Part shown: piece after piece, positions 30,300-40,800 of the stretch
How the letters are laid out: each line of letters starts with the position of its first letter
Position numbering within the stretch: position 1 is the stretch's first letter
Translations under genes and position numbers: made by a program
Assembly: GCA_008933995.1 (NCBI GenBank)
Contig: WARS01000009.1
Coordinates: forward strand, 1,731,501 to 1,795,500
Source of the DNA: Datnioides undecimradiatus
Taxonomy: Eukaryota; Chordata; Actinopteri; Lobotiformes; Datnioididae
Direction: 5' to 3'
DNA length: 64,000 nt
The notes under the pieces: model-generated
Databases searched by the model: none
Told to the model about the DNA's origin: nothing
Seen by the model: only the letters and a program-made list of their open reading frames with translations

Positions 30300-32691
30300 A
30301 TGCCTCACTCCTGCGCTGTGAAGACGTGTAGGAACAAAGCAAAGCCCGGCACCGCTCTGTCGTTTCACCGCTTTCCAGTGCGGGAACCGGAGCGGCTGAA
30401 GCTATGGCTGTCTGCCCTGAGCGTCGATGTAAACACTCCCCCGGACGAGCTGAGGAAATACATTGTTTGCTCAGAGCATTTTGCTCCGGGGGACTACACG
30501 GTTAACGGACAGCACAGGGCAGACACCGTGCACCGCTTTCTGACGCCGACGGCTGTCCCGACCGTCGGCGTGTCCTCGTGCACGTTACAACCAGGTGTAA
30601 CGGAGGTGTGTGTTACCTGATCGTGTTTTACCCAAATCTTATGTGTATGTTGTGTTGACATTGTGTTATAAAAAATGTATTAGCTACATTGCAAAACACA
30701 CATTTTGGATTATTTTTAATATTTTAATGTAAATAATTAAATTACAGCACGGTAAAATATTGCTGTTTAATGAGTTTTCAGCTAAATATCATTTTCATAA
30801 CATCTTGAAATGAGTAACAGGGCTCCGAAAAGGTCAAATCAAAATTATCTTAAGTCAAGAGAAGAGCTCAAAACCACGGTTGTATAATTGGGATTCAATT
30901 TGTATTAATTCGTAATTAATACATTTTAAAGCAAGAACATTAATTTCTAGCCAATTTTAGCATCTACATTGTTAGTGTTTATTGCTGGCTTTTGCCTTAG
31001 TTATTAGAAAACTGAGTCTTTGGATTTTGTGCTGTTTCTTTAAGAAAAACAAGACATCAGGGCGGCATTTTCAACATGTTCTTAGAATTTAAAGATGAGA
31101 CAGTGAATCAAGAAAAAGTAATCTGTTCATTAATTAACAGTGCGACTTTATAGAACTGTTTGTAATCATGATGACGTGTACTTTTTGTCTTGCAGGACGG
31201 TGATAATGATGGGATCGAGGATGTGTCATTGGATCCGCGTACCTCTAAAGGTTTGTCCAGAGAGATGAGGAACGTTTCAGAGCAGTTTTTAAAAATAGTG
31301 CATTGGCATTTTTTCCCTATCAAGTGCATTTATTGGTTTTAGTAGTTTGAGGGAAACTTGCCAAAAAGTGTATGTTATGGTATTGCCAATATATTTCTTA
31401 AAGAGTAATAACATTACTTATATCTGTATCAGTCAGACTGTAATCTTTAGATTCATGAGTTTAACTGCTAGACACAATAAAGTCCAATTTAAATTTGTAT
31501 GTGATGGAAGTTTCCATATCACACTTGTACAAGTTGACAGTAGATCCTATTTGTCCATTAGACACCCAGCCAGACTCTGAGGGGCCGCTCCCTCCAGGGC
31601 ACCAAGGTGACATTAAGGTGGAACAGACTCCCATTTTGGAGGAAACGGAGATGCAAGAGGCCCCACAAGTCAAAGAGGAGCAGGTGGATCAGTGCATCAG
31701 TCCAGACATGGAGGCTGATACTGCTGGCTTTCTTGAAGTCAGACTTCCTAAATTAGAACCAACCACTGACTGTGAGCTCCTCCCATCCAATGGGAATGTC
31801 AATGAAAGCATAAACACCAACTGGAGTGAAGATGATGGTTCGTCGCCTCCTCGTCAGAGTCACAGCATTGAGGTCTTTGTGGAGCTGGAACAGCCTCCCA
31901 GGGAAGAAAAGTCTTGTCGTTTTTGTGGTAAAAGTTTTAAAAGGGACTCGTATCTAATAAGGCATGTGGACAAGAGTCACAAAGGCAACAAAGCCTTTAA
32001 ATGTCTGGAGTGCAACAAGGAGTTTGAGCAACGGTACCAGCTTGTTCTCCATATAAGAATTCACACAGGTGAAAAGCCTTTCAGCTGTGATTTCTGTGAC
32101 AAAACCTTTGTTCAGAACTCCAGTCGTCTTGCTCACATGAGGGTGCATACTGGGGAAAAACCGTATTTTTGTGCCAAATGTGGGAAAAGTTTTGCCACGA
32201 GTAATCATTTCAAATTCTGCAAAGTGCAGAATGAGTGCAAAGGCGCACCGGAAAAACACATGGATGAGAATCAGAATGAGGAGAAGGCCTTTAAATGCTT
32301 TGAATGCAACAAGGAGTTCAGTCACAAGCACCAGCTGGTTCTGCATGCGAGAGTTCACACCGGAGAAAAACCCTTTAGCTGTGATTTCTGCAGCAAAGCA
32401 TTCACTCAGAACTCTAACCGTATCGTTCACATGAGGCAGCACACTGGGGAGAAACCGTATTTTTGTAACAAATGTGGCAAGAGGTTTGCCAGTAGCCATC
32501 ATCTTAAACTGTGCACGGGGAAGCAAAACAAAGGTACGGACAAGTCCTTTCGCTGCACGACGTGCGGCAGAACCTTTCGCACAGATTCAGACCTGAGGGT
32601 GCACACGGAGGTTCACGAGGCGTGGAAACGACACATCAGCGAGAAACTGCAAGGACAAGAGGTAGAAGAGGAAAAACTAAAAGTGCTTTGA
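30300..32691 (+). CDS. THAP domain / C2H2 zinc-finger protein
   Basis: Probable nuclear DNA-binding protein of 496 aa. Exons: 30300-30605, 31196-31250, 31562-32691 (stop TGA); phases 0 and 1 close. Exon 1 is a THAP domain: zinc ligands C5, C10, C57 and H60, FHRFP at 22-26, conserved W36, and AVPTV at 85-89. Exon 2 is an 18-residue acidic linker. Exon 3 starts with an acidic region (VKVEQTP, VKEEQVDQCISPD), then eight finger modules. Fingers 1, 2, 3, 5, 6 and 8 keep C2H2 ligands (for example C268, C271, H284, H288) with TGEKP linkers. Modules 4 and 7 have Cys (C340, C438) at the first His position. Modules 2-4 and 5-7 are an internal duplication. THAP-zinc-finger fusions exist in fish but I recognise no symbol. 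Its zinc-finger exon is paralogous to the next gene. A polyadenylation signal follows at 32809-32814, a second at 32966-32971. Confidence 0.85.
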
Positions 32692-33657
32692 GAGAATAGC
32701 AGACTCAGTGTGACAACATGAAAGATGGGAAGCATAACAATACACTGCATATGTGAATATCAAGACTGGATTCAAGCCCTGTGTTTTTATTGTATTGTGC
32801 TTAAGCATAATAAATCATTTGAGAATAAGGAATCTCTCTCCAGACTTCCTCTCCTGAGGCTACTGCCATGTCTAAGCCTTTTGCATAAAGGGTTTGTCCT
32901 TCAGCTGGTCTAAAATTACAGAGGTTATTGTGTTAAACAAATAAGCACCTTGCCACAGTGTGAGCAATAAACTTGGAAGGAAACCAAGCACCATGTCAGT
33001 GTCTAAGGCATGATCTCATGGTATGCAGTTTAGCACTTTGTTAGAATAGAATAGAACAGAAGTACTTTATTAATCCCCTGAGGGAAATTGTGTTGTTACA
33101 GCAGTAAATAACAACAAATGCCATTACACTGAGTAATGTAAAGAAAAGACAGACATGAAAAATTAATAATAACATGAAATAAAATAAAATACAGCAAATA
33201 TAAAAAATAGAGAACTAAAATATGTACACAAATGGTTGTGCAAAAATGAACAATGTGCAGACAAAAAACAGCAGGTATACAGAGAGTGTTAATAAAACAG
33301 CTGCAAAATATTATAAATGTACGTCTCTTCAATATAATATATACAACTGTACACGTAGGTTTCTCTCTAATTGATCACCATTTATTTTTCAAGGTTTGTG
33401 ATAAGCAGCATGTGTCGCAGACAGAGCCCTCCGCGGCAGCAGGGGGCGCCGGTGAGACGTAATCCTGTGCGTCATGACGTTGAACAGGAAACGCTACCTC
33501 AAGCCGACCTGCTTTTGTTGGTGTTACACATCCAGGTTGGTTTGTGTTGCTGAACTTTACGGCCGTTGTTTTTTTGTTTTTTTTTTTATTCCTTCATGTG
33601 AAAGCCCGGTTTCAGGTCTCCACATTTACCGGTAACGTTAACCACCGAGGCTCCATC
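32692..33657 (+). other. 3' UTR of THAP gene, retroelement tail and promoter of next gene
   Basis: Two AATAAA signals (32809-32814, 32966-32971) end the upstream gene. Beyond them lies a minus-strand tail of a fish repeat (33040-33250). From about 33400 the DNA becomes CpG-richer and forms the promoter of the second zinc-finger gene, with a CTCF-like motif at 33436-33449 and a half CRE with an ETS-like core near 33470-33495. Confidence 0.6.
33040..33250 (-). mobile_element. 3' tail of a fish interspersed repeat (LINE/SINE-like)
   Basis: Read on the minus strand, the end reads AATTTCCCTCAGGGGATTAA, then TAAAGT and a short TTCTA pentamer repeat. I know this ending, with its small CCCTCAGGGG stem, from a very common family of truncated elements in teleost genomes, probably the tail of a non-LTR retrotransposon. 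Upstream of it (33090-33250) is AT-rich sequence consistent with the body. No coding part remains. Family naming is uncertain. Confidence 0.55.
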
Positions 33658-35099
33658 ATGGCGGCGGCGACGCAGCTGCTCAGACTGCTGGTCAGAGAGC
33701 GACTGACAGCGGCTGCCGAGGAAATCTTTGGACTTGTTGAACAAACCATAGCCGAGATTCAGGATGAAGTTACCCGCTCCAAGAGAGAAAACATCCAGCT
33801 GAAAAGGCAACTCGAGCAGCTGACCCTTTTAAAACCTCAAGTAATATTAGTCAAAGCAGGTCTGTGTGCCTCTAAGCTAATACTCGTAATCTGTGTGGCT
33901 GTATAGCGTTGCTAGGCAACAGAACGATTGCCGCTAGTGGCGTTAGCAAATGCAGAAGCTAACGGAGAATTCTCAGTTGCAGCAGACAGTTAGCATCCTA
34001 TGCTAACGTTGTGTTTTTTAAACGTTATGTGACAAACTTTACTTTTTAATATTAACATATCTACTGGAGAAAATCCTTAAACTGTCTACATTCAAATCAA
34101 ACGGTTAGAGCTGTAAAAGCAAAGTTGATCCTCCAAAGTTCGGTGCATTTAAAACACATCGTGCTTATATATATGTTTTGTTGGTATTATTGGGTTATTT
34201 TAACAGGTTATATCATGTGTCCTTTGTGTGCTTTAGATGATCATTCGGTCTCTGAGGAACCAACCCCTCCGGTGCAGCGATGTGACGTTAAGGTGGAGCA
34301 GACTCCAGTTTTGGGAGAAACAGAGAGCACCATCCAAGAGCACCCACAGGTCAAAGAGGAGCAGGTGGATCAGTGCATCAGCCCAGACGTGGAAACTATT
34401 ATATACAGTGATGCTGGTGGACATAAACCTAAATCAGAACCAGAACCGAGCACCAACCGTGAGCTCCTGTTATCTACTCCTGCTGTAACTGGGAATGTTA
34501 ATGAAAGCACAAACAGTGAATGGAATGAAGGCAACGGTTCATCGAGTCACGGCCTTGATGTCTTTCTGGAGCTGGAACAGCCTCCGAGGGGGGAAAAGTT
34601 TTGCCGTTTTTGTCGTAAACGCTTTAAGCGGGACGCTCATCTTATAAGGCATGTAGACACGAGTCACAAGGGGCACAAAGCCTTTAAATGCCTGGAGTGC
34701 AACAAGGAGTTTCAGCAACGGTTCCAGCTCATCGTGCATATAAGAATTCACACAGGCGAAAAACCCTTCAGCTGCGATTTCTGTCAGAAGACATTCAGTC
34801 AGAACTCTAGTCGCATTGTTCACATGAGGATGCACACTGGAGAGAAACCATATTTTTGTAAGAAATGTGACAAGTGGTTTACCAACTGCAGCCATATCAG
34901 ACGCTGCTCAGGGACACAAAACAAAACCCGAGACAAGTCCTTCCGCTGCACAAAATGTGGCAAAACCTTTTACACAGAATTGAAACTGAATGAGCACATG
35001 GATGTTCACGAGTCGTGGAAACGACACATCAGCGAGAAACGGCAAGGACAAATGTTAGAAGAGAAAGAAAAGCAAAGCTGTACGCCAGCGTCTATGTGA
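33658..35099 (+). CDS. C2H2 zinc-finger protein with N-terminal coiled coil
   Basis: Probable nuclear DNA-binding protein of 354 aa. Exons: 33658-33859 and 34237-35099 (stop TGA). The first donor was placed at CAG|GTCTGT (33860) rather than at GTAATA (33841), because only the former closes the phase with the next exon and yields a KPQVILVKAD junction, like the KPEVRLHRAD junction of many fish zinc-finger proteins. Exon 1 encodes the leader MAAATQLLRLLVRERL followed by a heptad-like helix (about residues 28-58). Exon 2 has an acidic segment (VKVEQTP, VKEEQVDQCISPD) and five finger modules between 34600 and 35020: four C2H2 and one with Cys at the first His position (IRRC). Its exon 2 is paralogous to the last exon of the upstream THAP gene. 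No symbol assigned; the name would be a generic znf. Polyadenylation signals at 35179-35184 and 35371-35376. Confidence 0.83.
33908..33920 (+). promoter_or_regulatory. X-box-like RFX site in intron 1 of second zinc-finger gene
   Basis: GTTGCTAGGCAAC is a near-palindrome fitting the RFX X-box consensus (GTNRCC, short spacer, RGYAAC) with one transition in the left half. It lies about 250 bases downstream of the ATG, a position where regulatory sites are plausible. A single short motif, so weak evidence. Confidence 0.3.
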
Positions 35100-35511
35100 C
35101 ATCAAGTATTTTGTTTGTAGTTTGTGGATACAGTTAAAATACTGATTCGACCACTTCATCATTTAAAGCAGAGTAGCGAATAAAGATTGGAGATTCGTAG
35201 CCCTATTTTATTTAACATTTAAGAAATAAACAACTGCTGTCATCTGAGGCAGATGGATCTCTACCTTGCCTTTTACCTTTTTCTGTCAGCCATCACCTTG
35301 CCCTGTAATGCTTATTGAAACACAGTGTTTTTGGTTTGTACAAATAACCACATCTTTACACAGTGCAAGCAATAAATGTGGAAATAAACCAAACAGTATG
35401 GACATTCAGTGTCTGAATTTATTCTTAAGTTTAGCAATTTGTCTTACCTTAAACTGTACAAATATCGCTGTGTTGGATATTGCCAGGTCACAGCATGTGT
35501 CATCTCTCTCT

Positions 35512-36085
35512 TTTAGACATTTCTTCTGTCTCTGAGGAGATTTTGCCTTCCCAGCAGCGAGGCCAGCTTTTATTTGTGAAGAGAAATGAGACCTGTGCTT
35601 CAGCAGGTCAAAGTGGAGCAGGTTGATCTCAGCATCAGTCCACACCTGAGTGATTATTTGCCTGTGGATGTAAAAGTCAGACTCACAGAATCAGAAAAGA
35701 CCTATCAGACAGACAACTAGCTGTTACTTCTAACATTAGAACTGCAACACTGAGAGGTGATGAATTGAATGGGATCGGTGGCTCGTCTTCACATGGTCAG
35801 AGTCACAGTGACACTGCCTTTAAAGGAGCAGGAACAAGCCTAGAAGGAGCAAAAGACCTGCCATGTCTGTGGCAAGCAGGCCTTCAAATGCTCAGAGCGT
35901 GACAGGGAAGTTGCTGGTAGGGATCATCTTGGCGTGCATTTAAGAATTCACACAGGTGAAAAACATCATAGGCGTCCTTCTTGTAGAAAAGCAAATCTCA
36001 AATGTTCACCCGTGGATGCGCGATGGGGGAAGTCCTATTTTTGCAAATGGCGTGGAAAAATTGCTGCAAATGACACTTTTTTCTA
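35512..36085 (+). pseudogene. Decayed third copy of the zinc-finger exon
   Basis: After a good acceptor (CTCTCTTTTAG) the sequence resembles the last exon of the two upstream zinc-finger genes: an SVSEE-like start, then a VKVEQVD...SISPH relic of the acidic segment. Further on come finger relics: CHVCGK, FKC-SERD, HLGVHLRIHTGEKH and SYFCKWRGK. Several stops and frame changes interrupt it, at least two finger modules lack their second Cys or His, and no first exon was found. It ends near TTTTTTCTAATTTA (about 36085). It appears to be a non-functional remnant of a third tandem unit; a shortened product from the downstream part cannot be excluded. Confidence 0.7.
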
Positions 36086-36404
36086 ATTTACCCTAAAATA
36101 AACCAGAGAGAGCAGAGAGACACACTGTATGTCTAGATGACCATATTTCATATTACACTTCCTTATTTGATCAAATGAAATCTACAACTCCTGCTGCTAC
36201 TAATTATAACTATAAAGATATAATAACTATAACAGCTATGAAGCAGAATTACCTGTTCTGGGCTTTAAATGTAGGCGTGTATGATCTGGTTTGCCCAGTA
36301 GGTGGTGCTGTTCGCACGCACGAAGATCGTCTATTTTAAGGAAGAGTGGCTTTCTTGTCTGTAAAATAGTTCCAGGTTATTTCCCAACTGCCCCCCCGCC
36401 ATGA

Positions 36405-36562
36405 CGACAGTTACGTCACCTGGAAACGGGACAGAGTGAGCGCTCTTCACTTTACTGACGTCCCATTGTACACTTGGGCAGAATGATGAGAGGGGATGGA
36501 GAGCGAGGCTGCGGCACCGACGGACACAAAAAGTGACGAGGAGGCGAAGTGAATGAGTGTCG
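36405..36562 (+). promoter_or_regulatory. aftph promoter and candidate 5' UTR exon
   Basis: A half CRE and ETS-like core (TTACGTCACCTGGAA, 36411-36425) precede a CpG-containing stretch. The likely non-coding first exon ends at 36562 with the donor GTCG|GTAAAT. It would splice to the acceptor CTCTCCCAG before 37779, which carries the ATG 35 bases downstream. The core motif is shared with the THAP gene promoter (TTACGTCACCCGGAA). Confidence 0.5.
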
Positions 36563-37778
36563 GTAAATAAAAATAGCTGGCACTCTGTGTTTCTAGCTAG
36601 CTGTTAGCGCCGTTTAAATAGCATGTCAACGCTCGGTTGCTTTGGACGGATAGCTAGCCTTAAGCCAAGTAGCGCACGACCTAGATGGCGGCTCATGTAA
36701 GCTAATCAATTGCTGTACGTAACAAGATAGCGGAATGTGATTTGAGATGTGGGTTTTGCACCTTTTTAAAGCATAACGTGCAGAAGTTATCCGTACACAG
36801 CTAGCTTTGCCACCCTTTTATGCAAGTGATTGTATTTTAATAGCAGCTTATGTTTACATTGCTTCATAGTTAAATGTCCACGGCATGGCATGACACCTGT
36901 GCGTGCAGCAATAACAGGGTGGATTTAATAGCAGGACGTCTGTGCCTTTTGTTTCTGCTTGACTGAAACCACCAGTGTTGTTGATTTCAATCATTTTCTG
37001 TTATTCCGCACAAGGAAGCAGTTCTTGTCTGTTTATATTGTGGCTTTAATCCGTGCACCAGTCCGTGATCCTGAAGTGTTTGCTGTAGGTTTTGGACTTG
37101 GTTTGAACTGTTCATCTAAGTAGCACAAAGCTGCGGATAATGTTTCCTGTATCAGGTAACTGACTGCCGACAGCACAGGCCACTGTTTTCCACTCCGGGA
37201 TCAGCACCAGAGCTGGTAATCTGACCATTAGATGTTAAAATGTGAGACTTAATAATAACAAGAGACACAAAAAGTGGATATATGGAGAACTGAGATGGTG
37301 TAATAGACTAATGAAGTTCAAATCTTTTTTTTTTTTTTGTATGTGGAACAATCGTGTGTGCAGGTTCCTCAGTTTCATTTTCAATCGAAAACAGTAGAGC
37401 TGCACCAGTAAACATTACAAGGAGGAAAACCAGCATATCACTAAAGCCAATCTGAAGCGGACGGTGTATAAACCAAAACAAAGAAACATTTAACAAATAA
37501 TAACTCTCAGGCAGGTTTTTCCAGAGCTTGAGTCAGTTTGTTTCTGTCTGGGGAGGTAAATGTGAAATGTAATCTGGCACCAGTACAGTACATTAATTGC
37601 CTTAGAAGTAACACAATTCAAAACAAATAGGGAGCTAATGTAAGGTTGTTTAAAGGTAGAGTAATATTACAAATGAATCACACCATCATCCTCAGAGTCT
37701 GTCTACAGAGGTGTTTAATGTGTTGTCAGTGTCCGTCATGGTGCTCCTCTTCCTCTTCCTTTCACTTTCCTCTCCCAG
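36563..37778 (+). other. aftph intron 1
   Basis: A 1.2 kb intron in the 5' UTR, AT-rich, with CTAG-containing repeats near 36590-36660 and a short T run at 37325-37338. No coding sequence recognised on either strand. Confidence 0.5.
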
Positions 37779-37813
37779 CTGAATGAGGCCCTCAGCTCCT
37801 GCTAGGAGAACCC

Positions 37814-40800
37814 ATGGAGCCAGACATCATGCCCTTGCACTCGACCTCCCCCCCTCCACTGGATGATGATGGTGATGGGGAGGCAGGGTCAGAGGAGGAC
37901 GAGTTTGGAGACTTTGGGGGATTCTCTCTCGGTGTGTCCTGTACACCTCTCGGCTTTGCTGATTCACCATCCAGCCTCAAACAGCCATCTCCCACCATAA
38001 AGCCAGCCACCCGTCCACCAGACTGCGGCTTTAATCACCCAGTTAAACAATCCCAGCCCACATCCGTTGTGAACTCAGGGTCCAGCGGGGACCAGATAGG
38101 CGTGGATTATAATGCTGAATCATGTGTGCGCCTCACAAACGGGTACTCTAAAAGAGACCACATCTCTGGGACACACGTAGCCCCTGCAGTGGGTGTTTGC
38201 TCTCCCAGTGAAGAAACAGGGTTTGCTGATTTTACTGTGTTTACAGAGCAGGCGGCACATCCCTGGTGCTGTGGTTTCACTCCCTTGGGCAGCAAGGAGC
38301 AGAGGGATGGCAAGGCGGTAGGGACAAACTCTTCAAACAGGTTAGGTGAACAAAGCTGTGATCCAGGACAGGAGGTTATTATGGACTCTGAGCCCAGACC
38401 ACATTGTGCATATACAGCAAAAGAACAAGTTTGCACTACAGTTCAGCACTGTGAGAAAAGAGATGCAGCACTAATGCTACCGTCTCAGGATCATCATCAT
38501 CATCTGCCTCAGGAAGCTGCAGCAGCTGTGGATTCGGAAGAGGAGTCGGGCGAACCTGGGGGCAGTCAAACCACAGAGGTGCAGTTGGATGGAGAGTCAG
38601 AAGAACACAGAGAAGATCAAGAAATGAGCATTTCCTCTGTTCCCCAAACGTTCAGTGTGTATGAATCTGCTTCAGAGGACCTGGCATCCTTCTGCGAGTG
38701 TCCATCTGCGGACCTGGAACCAAATCTTTCATCACCTGCTTCAGAGGACCGGACTGATTATGAGGAGGAAGAGCTGGGAAACTGCAGTAATGCTGATTCT
38801 TTGGTTGAGGACAGCATGGCAAAGCTCGGGCAGTCTGAGGCAGAGAAGGGTTTTCGTTATTGCGACCAATCCACAACTCAGGAAACTTTGGCTACCTCCA
38901 ACCAGTCACAATCCGAAACACAAACAGAAGACAGTTTTGCGGACTTCAAAGACTGCAGTTTAGAGCATCACAGGGACCACGGACATGTCCAGACAGCTGA
39001 CGCAGGGGCGCAGAGTCTGGGAAACCTCCCACCGAGTGACAGCTTTGCAGATTTCTGCTCAGCGCCCACGCATGAGGATGGAGAGGGATCGTGGGCGGAG
39101 TTCAAGGACCAGAGGGCTGAGAAGGAAGAGAGAACTTGGACTCAGTTCAGAGAGCAAGTCAGCAACCTGCAGATCGATGGGGGCACGGAGGAGGTGCAGG
39201 ACAGGGCGGGGCAGTGTGAGGTTTCCAGGAGGAACAGCTGTCAGGTGGGAGACATTTCGCTTATTGGTTTGCTTTGTGATGATAATCAGCAGCAACAGAA
39301 TATATTTAATTCTGATTGGTCAGCCGCTGATTTCAGAAAGTACAGAACCCTCTCTCTTTGTCTTTGGCCAGGCGTCACTTTCCGGCCGTGTCCAGCAGCT
39401 TCTCCTGGCCAGTTTTCCGGCGGTGGAGGTCCCAGCTGTAGAGGCTGAGGGGGAGGTGGTCGGCCTCGGTGCTCTGCTTCACACCCGAAACCTCCCTGAG
39501 AGTGAGCAAGAGGAAGAGGTGCCAGGAGCCTGTCCCAGATCTCAGTGGTGAGGATGATAACGAGACATAAAAGCTGTTTTATATGAATATTTCAAGAGAT
39601 TACAACACAAAAAGTGATTTGAACGATATCCAGCTCACCAAATATTTACATTTGGACGTTTGAGTAAAGTTCTTTCCTGGAAAGAACACGGTAGTGAAGT
39701 GATGCATTTCCAGGGGGAACAACTGAAATAGAATTTGAACAAACAGAAGGAGAACTGGGTAGATCGTGAGATTAGTGTTTGAGCCCATGCCTAAATCTTA
39801 GAGGAAAGCAAGCACCACAAATTTTGTGCAAAAACAACACTGCGCAGTCTGAATTATGAAGGCTTGGCTTCACCTCCAACAGCAGAAAGGACACAAAGCT
39901 TTATTTCTTTTTATAATGTAGGTCTGTATGCATGAATCACCAAGCAGCCAGCTTGCTCAGATCACATGACTAACGCCAGTATTGCTCTGTGTCCCAGCTG
40001 CAGCAACGTGGCAACGAGAAATCCAGATTTTTAAATGTGTGTGGACGCAGTTTTGTCTCATTTTTCATTATATCCTCTATGAATGAATCTAAATTCTGTT
40101 TTGTTATTTGCTCACCATTTCCCAGGATGCAATGGGGGATGTGGGGCCCACACCAGGACCTCCACAGCGCAGTTGGCCTCCAGTTTCAGTGGGGGGGTTC
40201 ACATACAAACAGGACTCTGCTCCGGTGCCTCGGTGTGGACACGAAGAACATTGTGAGTTTGGAAAAACACAAAGAGGACTGTGTATATCAGAACAGCCAG
40301 ACAGTAAAGCTACATCATTGAGTTATACACTCTTTTAAAGATAGAAATGAGTTTTATTTAAAAGTATTTTCATTTTTTGTGTCTTTTGAAAGGTGTTCAT
40401 CGGCACGAAGAAGCAGCCTGTAGCTGTACCGGCTTTCGCAGCCAGCCTGGTGAGTGAACTGTGAACTCAAGTCATTTGGCCTCACTGGGAAGAAGAAGCG
40501 CTGGCCTCAGTAGTCAGACATTTCGATTCATGTCCTAAAAATAGTTTTTTTTGTCTTAAATGTTCATCTCATTTTTCCCACTTCACTCATCAGGGAATGC
40601 TAGAGCCCACCAAAGACTCTGCGCCAGCTGTCTGTTCTCCAGGACACACAGCGCTTGCAGCACAAGCACCTCCAGGACCCCAGGTCACACCAGCCCCCTC
40701 AGCAGATTCAATGCAGGTAGACCGGGCTTGTATAATTTGATTTGACTAATTACAGCTGTTTTATATTAAAAACAGGAGGCTATTCATCTTAATATGCGGT

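Noticed and set aside
31954-32526. 190-codon minus-strand open frame
   Set aside because: Antisense to the zinc-finger array; the repeated codon pattern of fingers keeps the complementary frame open.
33096-33332. Minus-strand open frame rich in Ile, Phe, Leu and Cys
   Set aside because: It lies in the AT-rich body of a truncated repeat. The apparent membrane-like composition follows from T-rich DNA.
33841-33846. GTAATA as the donor of the second zinc-finger gene exon 1
   Set aside because: Its use would leave phase 0 against an exon that needs one carried base. The donor at 33860 closes the frame and gives the expected family junction.
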